Part shown: positions 36,737-44,408 of the stretch, one piece after another
Layout of the letters: every line of letters starts with the position of its first letter
Position numbering within the stretch: the first letter of the stretch is position 1
Assembly: GCF_000807855.2 (NCBI RefSeq)
Contig: NZ_JRYR02000001.1
Location: forward strand, 4,368,045 to 4,432,044
DNA length: 64,000 nucleotides
Direction: 5' to 3'
Origin: Flammeovirga pacifica
GTDB taxonomy: Bacteria > Bacteroidota > Bacteroidia > Cytophagales > Flammeovirgaceae
Made by a program: the position numbers and the translations under genes
Notes under the pieces: model-generated
The model's database searches: none
What the model saw: only the letters and a program-made list of their open reading frames with translations
What the model was told of the DNA's origin: nothing

Positions 36737-37858
36737 CTAGAATGCGTATACAACCGCTAGTGTAGCTTGTGTAGCAGACTTAGAATCAAAAGTATCAGCA
36801 GCTTCTTTTTCTTTAGAACCGAAGAATACTTCAGTATCAGCTGCGTCATATCTAAATTCAGGAATTACAGTTAATGGTCCTAATGCAATGTTACCAGATA
36901 AAGTGAATGCATTTACATTAACAGTAGATTCTTCTAAAGTGTTGTCGCCAGTTGGTTTGTAAGTATCTGCAAAGTTCTCGTAACGTAAACCTAGAGCAAA
37001 TGACTCAGATAATGCATATTGTCCGTAAAGAGCAACACCTGTGTAAGCTTGATCAGCAGTAGCTAAACCATCTGTATATTGATCTTTTTTGTCAGCCCAT
37101 GCAGCGTTTAACCCTAAGTAGAATGCATCTGTTACTTGGTAACCTGCAGTAATATCTGCAACAGTTCTTGTAGAAGAAGAGAAACCATTTAAGTAAATAT
37201 CTAAACCATCAACTGGTGCTAAGTATAACTGAGCTCCAATACCACTCATACCTAATTCTGGAGAAGCATTGTAAGAATCCCATTCGTTTGTGAATACACC
37301 TACCATTAAAGCAACTCTATCTGAGAATGAGTAATCAAACTTCAGACCTGCATTTTGGAAAGGTCCGTTAGAGAAAAGGTAAGATGTAGAATAGTTGAAG
37401 TTACCTGTTGGAGAAATAACTTCATAACCAACAAATGTACCCATGAAACCAGCTGTTGCTGATAACTTTTCAGTTAATTGGTATGAAGCATATAAGTTTT
37501 GAATGTGGAAATTACCACTACCAATAGAAGAGTTAGATCTTGGTCCAAAAGATAAGTCAGCTACAAAAGATGCTTTACCTAAAGTTTGAGATAAGATAAC
37601 GTTAGCCATACCTAAGTTAATAGAGTTTTGACCTTCATTGAAACTTACTGGAATGTTCATGTTGTTTGTTCCTGCAAAATCATAGTTGTAGAATAAATCT
37701 ACTGAACCTGAAATTGATAGTTTGTTAGCTTCTGTTTCCTCTGTAGCTTCTACAGATTCTTCCGCAACTACTTCTTCAGTTTCTGCAGAATCTTGTGCCA
37801 TAACAATTGAACCCGTAAATAATAGGGAAGCGATTAAAGAGAATACTTTAGTTTTCAT
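36737..37858 (-). CDS. Outer-membrane porin-like barrel (BBP2/OmpL-like)
   Basis: Signal peptide (MKTKVFSLIASLLFTGSIVMAQ), an acidic stretch (23-45, rich in Glu) and then an all-beta protein with alternating strands ending in VVYAF. The strand pattern and size (373) fit the putative beta-barrel porin-2 family. It follows the ammonium transporter by about 190 nt, with a hairpin in the gap, and ends in a terminator. It may let ammonium or small nitrogen compounds cross the outer membrane, inferred from position only. Confidence 0.8.
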   Translation of the reverse strand: MKTKVFSLIASLLFTGSIVMAQDSAETEEVVAEESVEATEETEANKLSISGSVDLFYNYDFAGTNNMNIPVSFNEGQNSINLGMANVILSQTLGKASFVADLSFGPRSNSSIGSGNFHIQNLYASYQLTEKLSATAGFMGTFVGYEVISPTGNFNYSTSYLFSNGPFQNAGLKFDYSFSDRVALMVGVFTNEWDSYNASPELGMSGIGAQLYLAPVDGLDIYLNGFSSSTRTVADITAGYQVTDAFYLGLNAAWADKKDQYTDGLATADQAYTGVALYGQYALSESFALGLRYENFADTYKPTGDNTLEESTVNVNAFTLSGNIALGPLTVIPEFRYDAADTEVFFGSKEKEAADTFDSKSATQATLAVVYAF

Positions 37859-38009
37859 CTTAAATAGTAATTTTTAAATAGAGGTGAATAATAATTTGTT
37901 GTAAATAATTAGCTCGCACACAATGAGATAACTATTTTTGTAAGTTCTTTTTTGAGAACATTAGAACTTAGAATGAGATGTTTATATTTATACCTAACGT
38001 GAGGTGTAT

Positions 38010-38040
38010 ATGAAGGAAAGAGGGTTGCTCTTTCCTTCAT
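38010..38040 (-). repeat. Hairpin between amt and porin genes
   Basis: ATGAAGGAAAGAG/CTCTTTCCTTCAT, a 13-bp perfect stem with a 5-nt loop, 8 nt after the amt stop. No T-run follows on the minus strand, so it looks like an mRNA-stabilising or partial-readthrough hairpin inside an operon. Confidence 0.6.
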
Positions 38041-38048
38041 GATTTATC

Positions 38049-39347
38049 TTAGTTATCGAATGTGATAGTATAACCACGGATACCGTGCTCATGAGAATCA
38101 AGTCCTTCAGATTCGTGCTCTTCAGAAACTCTAACACCGATAGTAAACTTCAATGCGTAAAATAATGCAAGAGATGATAAGAATGCTACTGCACCATAAG
38201 CTGCTACACCAGTTAATTGTGTAACGAATTGCTCCATACCTGCTTTTTGACCTAAAACGCCAATTGCTAATGTACCAATGATACCACATGTTAAGTGAAC
38301 TGATACAGCACCAACACAATCATCTAATTTGAATTTATCCATGGCAACAGCAGAGAATACTACAACTACACCACATACTAAACCAATAAGAATTGCTTCG
38401 TTTGGAGACATTTGGTCAGCACCTGCTGTGATACCTACTAAACCTGCAAGGATTCCGTTTAATACCATACCTAAGTCAAAACGCTTAAACATGATGTAAC
38501 CACCTAACCATCCACCGATAGCACCTGCAGCTGCAGCTAAAGTTGTTGTAACTAATACTAGAGAGATTGTTTCAGGATCTGCAGAAAGTACTGATCCACC
38601 GTTAAAACCAAACCATCCGAACCATAATAAGAATACACCAATTACAGCTAATGGAACTGAAGAACCTGGCTTGTCAACAACTTTACCGTTAACATATTTT
38701 CCTTTACGAGCACCAATTGCAATGATACCAGCTAAAGCGGCCCATCCACCAACTGAGTGAACTACAGTTGAACCAGCGAAATCATAGAATCCCATTTGAG
38801 ATAACCATCCGCCACCCCAGTGCCATGAACCTAATACAGGGTAAATGAAACCTACAAGGAAGAAAGTAAAGATAAAGTAAGCTGAAATTTTAATACGTTC
38901 TGCTACAGCACCTGATACGATAGTTGCACAAGTTGCAGCAAACATTGCTTGGAATAAGAAGTCTGTCCAGTAAGTGTAAGCACCACCAGCATAACTTAAA
39001 GAAGTATAACCTTCAGGTAAGCTTAAGCCCCATCCAGCAAAACCAAAAATACCATTGAATTCGCCTGGGTACATTAAGTTGAAACCAAACCAAGCGTATG
39101 AAATAATACCAACACTTAAATCAACAGTGTTTTTAAATAATATGTTTACAGTGTTTTTAGCTTGGGTAAAACCAGCTTCAACACATGCAAAACCTAATGC
39201 CATAATGAATACTAGCATAGTCGAAACTAACATCCAGACGTTGCTTGTAGTTAATCCTACAGTTTGTAGTTGCTCAGCTGTTACAGCCTGAGCTACTGTT
39301 TCTGTTGCTAACGTAGCGTCAGCAAGGAGGTGAATAGATGAGAACAT
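38049..39347 (-). CDS. amt: Ammonium transporter Amt
   Basis: Eleven-helix Amt/Rh channel. The twin histidines of the pore lie in STVVHSVGG and VSVHLTCG. The N-terminal block LVFIMALGFACVEAGFTQAKN is typical. The ATG at 39347 gives MFSSIHLLADATLA at the start; a TTG 14 codons upstream would give a longer, more basic signal-like leader and cannot be excluded. No GlnK (PII) gene is adjacent, unlike in proteobacteria. A long imperfect hairpin precedes the gene. Confidence 0.93.
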   Translation of the reverse strand: MFSSIHLLADATLATETVAQAVTAEQLQTVGLTTSNVWMLVSTMLVFIMALGFACVEAGFTQAKNTVNILFKNTVDLSVGIISYAWFGFNLMYPGEFNGIFGFAGWGLSLPEGYTSLSYAGGAYTYWTDFLFQAMFAATCATIVSGAVAERIKISAYFIFTFFLVGFIYPVLGSWHWGGGWLSQMGFYDFAGSTVVHSVGGWAALAGIIAIGARKGKYVNGKVVDKPGSSVPLAVIGVFLLWFGWFGFNGGSVLSADPETISLVLVTTTLAAAAGAIGGWLGGYIMFKRFDLGMVLNGILAGLVGITAGADQMSPNEAILIGLVCGVVVVFSAVAMDKFKLDDCVGAVSVHLTCGIIGTLAIGVLGQKAGMEQFVTQLTGVAAYGAVAFLSSLALFYALKFTIGVRVSEEHESEGLDSHEHGIRGYTITFDN

Positions 39348-39395
39348 TGTAGTGAAAATTTTAATTTTATTAGATAGTGTCTTATTCAATTTGAT

Positions 39396-39446
39396 GTGAT
39401 ACTCCGTTTAGTGAGATTCGAATGAATCTCATTAAACGGATCACTC
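39396..39446 (-). promoter_or_regulatory. Long imperfect hairpin in the amt leader
   Basis: GTGATACTCCGTTTAGTGAG... on the plus strand folds back on CTCATTAAACGGATCAC. It makes a stem of about 20 bp with a GATTCGAATGAATC apex and one small bulge. It lies 49-99 nt upstream of the ATG, and only 7 nt from the alternative TTG start. No T-run follows, so it is not a simple terminator. It could be a regulator palindrome or leader structure. Confidence 0.45.
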
Positions 39447-39551
39447 ACATCTATTCGAGAAAAAGGATTAAATCAAGTTGATTTTGTATTCTTTGTCTCT
39501 GATTTCATTACAATTGTAGACTAAGGCGTTAAGAAAACCAAACATGAGGTT

Positions 39552-39611
39552 AAAAAAAGACCCTGTTTTGGTAAATATTTTTAATATTTTCAAAAAACAG
39601 GGTCTTTTTTT
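39552..39611 (-). terminator. Terminator of topB
   Basis: AAAAAAAGACCCTGTTTT pairs with AAAACAGGGTCTTTTTTT across an AT-rich loop, with a T-run on both strands, 60 nt beyond the topB stop. Confidence 0.8.
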
Positions 39612-39673
39612 ATGGAAGTTTTAACGAAAAACACACTAATTAAAACTTATTAGATTAAAAATTTAACCTACTA

Positions 39674-42064
39674 TTAGTTATTTATTATCGAAATTGAGAA
39701 GTCAGGGTTCAATTTTAACCTACCTTCGGAATTTTTGTCATTTTCGAGCTGAAATCCCTTGATTTTTGAGGTAATTCCTTTAGAAGTGAGTTGTTTTAGC
39801 TGACTTTTAGTGATTTTTTTACCGAAATTGATGAAAGGGACCTTAAAATCGCACCCATTCTTCCAATTTTCACACCCAAAAGCTGTTTTGCCCTCAATAA
39901 TTTGACCTTTGCTACACTTTGGACAGATTAAAGGTGCTTCTTGAACCTCATTGAACTGTAATTTATACTGATCGTTAAGGGTAAGGACTCCATTTTTTGA
40001 TGTCTTGTTAATTTTAAAGCCTTTAATTTCCGGAGTTCTACCTTTTATGATGAGAGACTCAATTTGCTTTTCGGTTAGTTTTTTACCCTCAAATTCAAAT
40101 TTTATAACAAAATCACAAGATTTGTCCTTATATCCTGTGCATCCGTAGGCGCTTTTACCTTTTATTACTTCTTTTCTTTTACACTTAGGGCAAGTTAATT
40201 CCTTTTTACTTGTTGCAGTATTTTTATTTGTAACGGCCTTTTTGATTTTAAGACTTTCAGTTGGTGTCTGAATCTTAAAATTGGTTCTCAATTGTTTTAC
40301 ATTTAAAACTACCTCTCCAACCATTGTTTTAATTTCATGCATGAAATTTTCAACTTGGTAGGTGCCGTCTTCAATTTGCCTTAATTTTTTCTCCCAGATA
40401 CCAGTTAATTCAGCAGATTTTAATAGATCATTTTGAATAGTGCCAATTAAATCTAGACCTGCTTGGGTAGGAATTAGGTTCTTTCTTTGACGTTCAATAT
40501 ACTTTCTTCTAAATAACGTTTCAATAATATTGGCCCTTGTAGAAGGACGCCCAATACCATTTTCTTTCATGGCTTTGCGAAGTTCATCATCATCAACACT
40601 TTTACCTGCTGTTTCCATTGCTCTTAAAAGTGTGGCTTCGGTATAGAGTTTAGGAGGTTTAGTTTCCTTCATTTGGATTTCAGGTTGATGTTCTCCTGAT
40701 TCGCCTTCCGTGAAGTTTGGAAGGCTTTGTTCTTCTTCTTCTCCTTTTTTCTTTTTCTTCTTTTTTTCTTCCTCTTCTTCTTTTTTATAAATGATTCGCC
40801 AACCTAAATCAAGAATTTCTTTACCACTTGCTTTAAATTCTACTTTTTCAACATTTCCTCTCACTTCCGTTTTGGCTACCTTACAATCTGGATAGAATGC
40901 AGCAATAAACCTTAAAGCCACTAAGTCATAAACAGCAGCTTCATTCTGATTCATATTACCAGCTCTTATTTTTGTAGGAATAATAGCATGGTGATCTGTT
41001 ACTTTTTGATCATTAAATACTTTTTTAGTTTTTCTAAAAGGTTTAGATAATAAAGGAGTGGTTTCATTTTGGAACTTAACTAAAGCCCTCATTGTAGGTC
41101 CTATTTCACCATACATATTATTAGGTAGGTAAGAAGTATCTACTCTTGGGTAAGTCAATAATTTTTTTTCATATAAGCTTTGAGCAATTTTTAATGTTTG
41201 CTCAGCAGAAAAATTGAATTTTTTATTGCATTCTACTTGTAGTGAAGTTAAATCAAATAAATAGGGGGGAGCTTCTGTACCTTCTTTTCTTTGGGTAGAT
41301 GTTATTACAAATGGTTTACCTTTTACATAAGCTAAAGCCTTATCTACTCTTTCTTGTTCTGTAAAACGTCCTTTTGTATACGAAAAGATTACGTTTCGAT
41401 ATTTAGTTTTTAACTCCCAGTATTTTTCTTTCTTAAAATTCTGAATTTCTAAAAAACGATCAGTAATTAAAGCAAGTGTTGGAGTTTGTACTCTACCTAT
41501 AGATAGTAATTGTTTGTATCCTCCAAATTTGATGGTGTATAATCTTGTAGCATTAATTCCTAAAAGCCAATCACCGATAGCTCTAGCACTACCTGCCTTA
41601 TATAATAGGTCAAAGTCTTTTTCTTCCTGAAGTTTATTGAATCCTTTTTTAATAGCTTCTTCTGTAAGTGAAGAAATCCATAAACGTTTAACTGGTACTT
41701 TACATTTTGCTTGATGTAGTACCCAACGCTGAATGAGTTCACCTTCTTGTCCCGCATCACCACAGTTGATAACTTCAGTAGCTTTTTGAACTAAAGTTTC
41801 TATTACTTTAAACTGTTTTTTTGATCCATCATTTTCGATGAGTTTAATAGCAAATTTTTGAGGAACTATAGGTAAGGTGATTAGGTCCCATCTTTTTAAT
41901 GTGGAATCATAATCATGAGGCTCTTTTAATGTACATAAATGACCAAAGGTCCATGTAATTTGATACCCATTTCCTTCGAAGTAACCATTCTTTTTCTGAT
42001 TTGCTCCCAATACTTTTGCCAAGTCTCTTGCTACACTTGGTTTCTCTGCTATACAAACTTTCAT
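39674..42064 (-). CDS. topB: DNA topoisomerase III
   Basis: Type IA topoisomerase. The N-terminal Toprim domain starts KVCIAEKPSVARDLAKVLG. The active-site tyrosine is Y305 in LTYPRVDTSYLP. Two C-terminal units, each with a four-cysteine zinc ribbon (first CPKCKRKEV..., second CPKCSKGQI...) plus a Toprim_Crpt-like segment with KIKGF/EIKGF, extend the protein to 796 residues. An unusual run of Glu and Lys lies at about 425-445, encoded by a 57-nt pyrimidine tract on the plus strand. Single-gene unit. Confidence 0.95.
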   Translation of the reverse strand: MKVCIAEKPSVARDLAKVLGANQKKNGYFEGNGYQITWTFGHLCTLKEPHDYDSTLKRWDLITLPIVPQKFAIKLIENDGSKKQFKVIETLVQKATEVINCGDAGQEGELIQRWVLHQAKCKVPVKRLWISSLTEEAIKKGFNKLQEEKDFDLLYKAGSARAIGDWLLGINATRLYTIKFGGYKQLLSIGRVQTPTLALITDRFLEIQNFKKEKYWELKTKYRNVIFSYTKGRFTEQERVDKALAYVKGKPFVITSTQRKEGTEAPPYLFDLTSLQVECNKKFNFSAEQTLKIAQSLYEKKLLTYPRVDTSYLPNNMYGEIGPTMRALVKFQNETTPLLSKPFRKTKKVFNDQKVTDHHAIIPTKIRAGNMNQNEAAVYDLVALRFIAAFYPDCKVAKTEVRGNVEKVEFKASGKEILDLGWRIIYKKEEEEEKKKKKKKGEEEEQSLPNFTEGESGEHQPEIQMKETKPPKLYTEATLLRAMETAGKSVDDDELRKAMKENGIGRPSTRANIIETLFRRKYIERQRKNLIPTQAGLDLIGTIQNDLLKSAELTGIWEKKLRQIEDGTYQVENFMHEIKTMVGEVVLNVKQLRTNFKIQTPTESLKIKKAVTNKNTATSKKELTCPKCKRKEVIKGKSAYGCTGYKDKSCDFVIKFEFEGKKLTEKQIESLIIKGRTPEIKGFKINKTSKNGVLTLNDQYKLQFNEVQEAPLICPKCSKGQIIEGKTAFGCENWKNGCDFKVPFINFGKKITKSQLKQLTSKGITSKIKGFQLENDKNSEGRLKLNPDFSISIINN

Positions 42065-42376
42065 ACAATTTCTTTTAGGATGGTTAAATTTCTAAAAAAA
42101 ATGAATTAAACATAAACCTATCTGCAATTATTATAGTAGGTATTACAATATCTTTTGAATAACTTTTTTGTATTAACATTTATAAATATAATAATCAATC
42201 GATCGAATAAACTTTATATTGTTTACATCGTTATAAAAATTGTAATAGATATTAAAAGATTATCGAATTAATATAAAATGATAAATATATTTATTTGGTA
42301 TCTCTACTTATTCAAGTAATTTTAATATCATTATAGAACTTAATCATTTGCTATATTAAAAATCAATCTATACAAA
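42065..42376. other. Intergenic region, divergent topB / NTF2-like gene
   Basis: 312 bp, over 80 percent A+T by eye, with no coding frame, clear palindrome or recognisable promoter pair. Confidence 0.4.
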
Positions 42377-43186
42377 ATGAAAAATTTTAAAATTCTATTG
42401 ACGAGTGTTTTGGTAATGCTTTCTACTTTATTATTTGCTCAAAATGAAGAAAAGGAAATAGAGAAAACTATTCGAAATGTAATTGAAAATACTCAGGTGA
42501 AGCAGGGAAGTATGGATAAAGTGAATTTAATCTTTGATACTTTCAGAACAGATGCGATTATTAATGTTACTCAAATTTATGTTGATGGTAGCAGAAAACA
42601 TAAGGTATTAAGAACAAGTGAGTATAAAGCAACCTATGTTAGTCAATTCCAAGAAAGTTTGGAGAGAACTTCTAAATTGAAAATACATGAGATTAGAGTC
42701 CAAGGTAATGTTGGTGTCGCTATTTTCTCATTAAACTATAATTTGTTGTCAAAAACTAATGATAAAGTAGTTTCTAGAGGTTACGAATCTATGGTGGCTA
42801 CCTTCGTTAAGAATAATAACTCATGGAAGGTATTAGAGTTAAATATCACAGATATTGAAGAAGAGCAGTTTCAAGGAAAATGTTCTTGTGAATTGTATAA
42901 AAACCCAAATACAGGGCAAGTGATTGCTAAAGTAGCTGCCCCTAAGGGAGATCGTTTCGAGAATGATTTAAATAATATCTATAAGCGTAAAAAAGGTGGA
43001 ATCACTTACTTTATGGTACAAGGTGTTGTATTTGAGTGGGCTGATATGACTACTATCTGGACAGTAGATTCTGCTATGAAAAGGATTGACTCTTTAGGTA
43101 AAGCAAAGTCTGACGACGATGCAGTAATGCTTATCTTAAAGCATATTTATAAGAATGAATGTTCTGAAATTATGCTAAATAGATAA
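42377..43186 (+). CDS. Secreted NTF2-like (SnoaL/DUF4440-type) protein
   Basis: Signal peptide (MKNFKILLTSVLVMLSTLLFAQ). Residues ~26-165 show the cone-shaped NTF2-like pattern: a long helix, then strands with KATYVSQFQE, VAIFSLNYNLLS and ATFVKNNNSWKVLELNI. The C-terminal ~100 residues (from CSCELYKNP) match nothing I recognise. The ORF ends in a palindrome and a terminator. Enzymatic role unknown. Confidence 0.7.
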   Translation: MKNFKILLTSVLVMLSTLLFAQNEEKEIEKTIRNVIENTQVKQGSMDKVNLIFDTFRTDAIINVTQIYVDGSRKHKVLRTSEYKATYVSQFQESLERTSKLKIHEIRVQGNVGVAIFSLNYNLLSKTNDKVVSRGYESMVATFVKNNNSWKVLELNITDIEEEQFQGKCSCELYKNPNTGQVIAKVAAPKGDRFENDLNNIYKRKKGGITYFMVQGVVFEWADMTTIWTVDSAMKRIDSLGKAKSDDDAVMLILKHIYKNECSEIMLNR

Positions 43187-43204
43187 ACCTCCTTAAGGAG
43201 GTTT
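43185..43204 (+). repeat. Perfect 20-bp palindrome at the gene end
   Basis: The palindrome AAACCTCCTTAAGGAGGTTT overlaps the TAA stop of the NTF2-like gene. As RNA it would form a short hairpin just before the terminator at 43207-43242. Confidence 0.5.
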
Positions 43205-43206
43205 GA

Positions 43207-43242
43207 TAAAAAGGAGTATAGTTAAATCTATGCTCCTTTTTT
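43207..43242. terminator. Bidirectional terminator
   Basis: AAAAAGGAGTATA pairs with TATGCTCCTTTTTT (one G-U), in the convergent region. It overlaps the 3' end of the small minus-strand gene. Confidence 0.6.
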
Positions 43243-43464
43243 GTTTGGATTTGGAACAAAAAGGTGATCAGATAAAATATAACTAATCTCTAGTTTTTGT
43301 AATTGATTGGTGATGTCAAAATATGTTTTATTAAAATCTTGATAGCTTTTAGCAAAGAACTCAATTTCATAGTGTGGTCTATAATCAATCACTCGAAAGT
43401 TATATCTTTCAATGATGTGATAGACTTGTTTTTTATTTTCAATAAGTAGCTTAAAGGTTAACAT
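43228..43464 (-). CDS. Small hypothetical protein (78 aa)
   Basis: Complete frame with an ATG start. Alternating strand and helix pattern (MLTFKLLIENKKQVYHIIERYNFRVIDYRPHYEIEFF...) suggests a small alpha/beta, perhaps ferredoxin-like, fold, with aromatic residues well distributed as in real proteins. No family recognised and no signal peptide. Its last codons run into the terminator hairpin, which weakens the call somewhat. Confidence 0.55.
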   Translation of the reverse strand: MLTFKLLIENKKQVYHIIERYNFRVIDYRPHYEIEFFAKSYQDFNKTYFDITNQLQKLEISYILSDHLFVPNPNKKGA

Positions 43465-43603
43465 AATAATGGGTAGAATGAGTTAATAATTGCGATCGTT
43501 TATAAGGATAAGAAAGTTTTTTCAATATTCGTTCATTTATCTAAGAAGAATAAAATAGAATAATAGTATTGTACAGAAATTTTTCTGGACATTCAGTTCG
43601 TTA

Positions 43604-43663
43604 ATGAACACTCTTTATGTCATTGAAAAACATGTAACTAACTGTTTTTGATGGAGTGTTCAT
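43604..43663. promoter_or_regulatory. Separated inverted repeat upstream of the ABC exporter
   Basis: ATGAACACTC at 43604-43613 and GAGTGTTCAT at 43654-43663 form a perfect 10-bp inverted repeat with 40 nt between. The left arm also overlaps a GTTCGTTAATGAAC palindrome. It lies 50-110 nt before the ATPase start and could be a regulator site. Confidence 0.35.
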
Positions 43664-43711
43664 ATTTTGAATGATTGTTGTTAGTACAACTGGTAACTTT
43701 TAATTTTTTTT

Positions 43712-44407
43712 ATGAACGCACCTCTAATTCAGTTACTCAATATTAATAAAGCCTATAAAAATGTAGACGATGATACACAGGCTCTTCATCATGTAACAAT
43801 GAATATACATGAAGGAGAATTTGTATGTATTATGGGACCTTCAGGCTGTGGTAAATCTACTTTACTAAATATTGCAGGATTATTAGATCTTCCTACTGAA
43901 GGGGAGGTACTTTTTAAAGGAGAAAATGTTGTTAAAATTTCATCAAGAAAAAGAGCTCAACTAAGAAGAGATTATGTAGGTTTTGTTTTTCAGAGTTTTA
44001 ATTTGATCGACGACCTTACTGTGTATGAAAATATCGAGCTTCCTTTAATCTATCAACAAATTCCTCCTAACGAAAGAAAATTAAGAGTTGAGAAAATAAT
44101 GGATCAACTTCAGATTTCTCATAAAAAAAGAGTTTTTCCAAATCAAATATCAGGAGGATTACAACAAAGGGTAGCCGTTGCAAGGGCTTTAGTGTCCAAT
44201 CCTCAATTAATTCTAGCCGATGAACCTACGGGTAATTTGGACTCAGAAAGAGGAAGAGAAGTGATGGAATTGCTACAAATGTTAAACGAGATGGGAACTA
44301 CTATATTAATGGTTACCCATTCGACTGCAGCGTCAGACTATGCAAGTAGAGTAGTGCATTTATTTGATGGGCAAATTGTAACTGAAAACTTACACAAAGG
44401 GCGTTAA
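43712..44407 (+). CDS. ABC transporter ATP-binding protein, MacB/LolD type
   Basis: 231 residues. Walker A GPSGCGKST (42-50), signature SGGLQQR (147-153) with Leu in place of the usual Gln, and Walker B LILADEPTGNLDSE. The N-terminal YKNVDDDTQALHHV insert is typical of the MacB/LolD family. The stop is 1 nt before the permease TTG start, so the two form an exporter unit. Confidence 0.95.
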   Translation: MNAPLIQLLNINKAYKNVDDDTQALHHVTMNIHEGEFVCIMGPSGCGKSTLLNIAGLLDLPTEGEVLFKGENVVKISSRKRAQLRRDYVGFVFQSFNLIDDLTVYENIELPLIYQQIPPNERKLRVEKIMDQLQISHKKRVFPNQISGGLQQRVAVARALVSNPQLILADEPTGNLDSERGREVMELLQMLNEMGTTILMVTHSTAASDYASRVVHLFDGQIVTENLHKGR

Positions 44408-44408
44408 T

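Noticed and set aside
39055-39291. Plus-strand frame opposite amt
   Set aside because: Antisense to conserved transmembrane segments of the ammonium transporter; no evidence of expression.
40730-40786. Pyrimidine tract as a possible phase-variation switch
   Set aside because: Lies within an intact topB frame and encodes an in-frame Glu/Lys run; no broken copy is visible, so switching cannot be claimed from one sequence.
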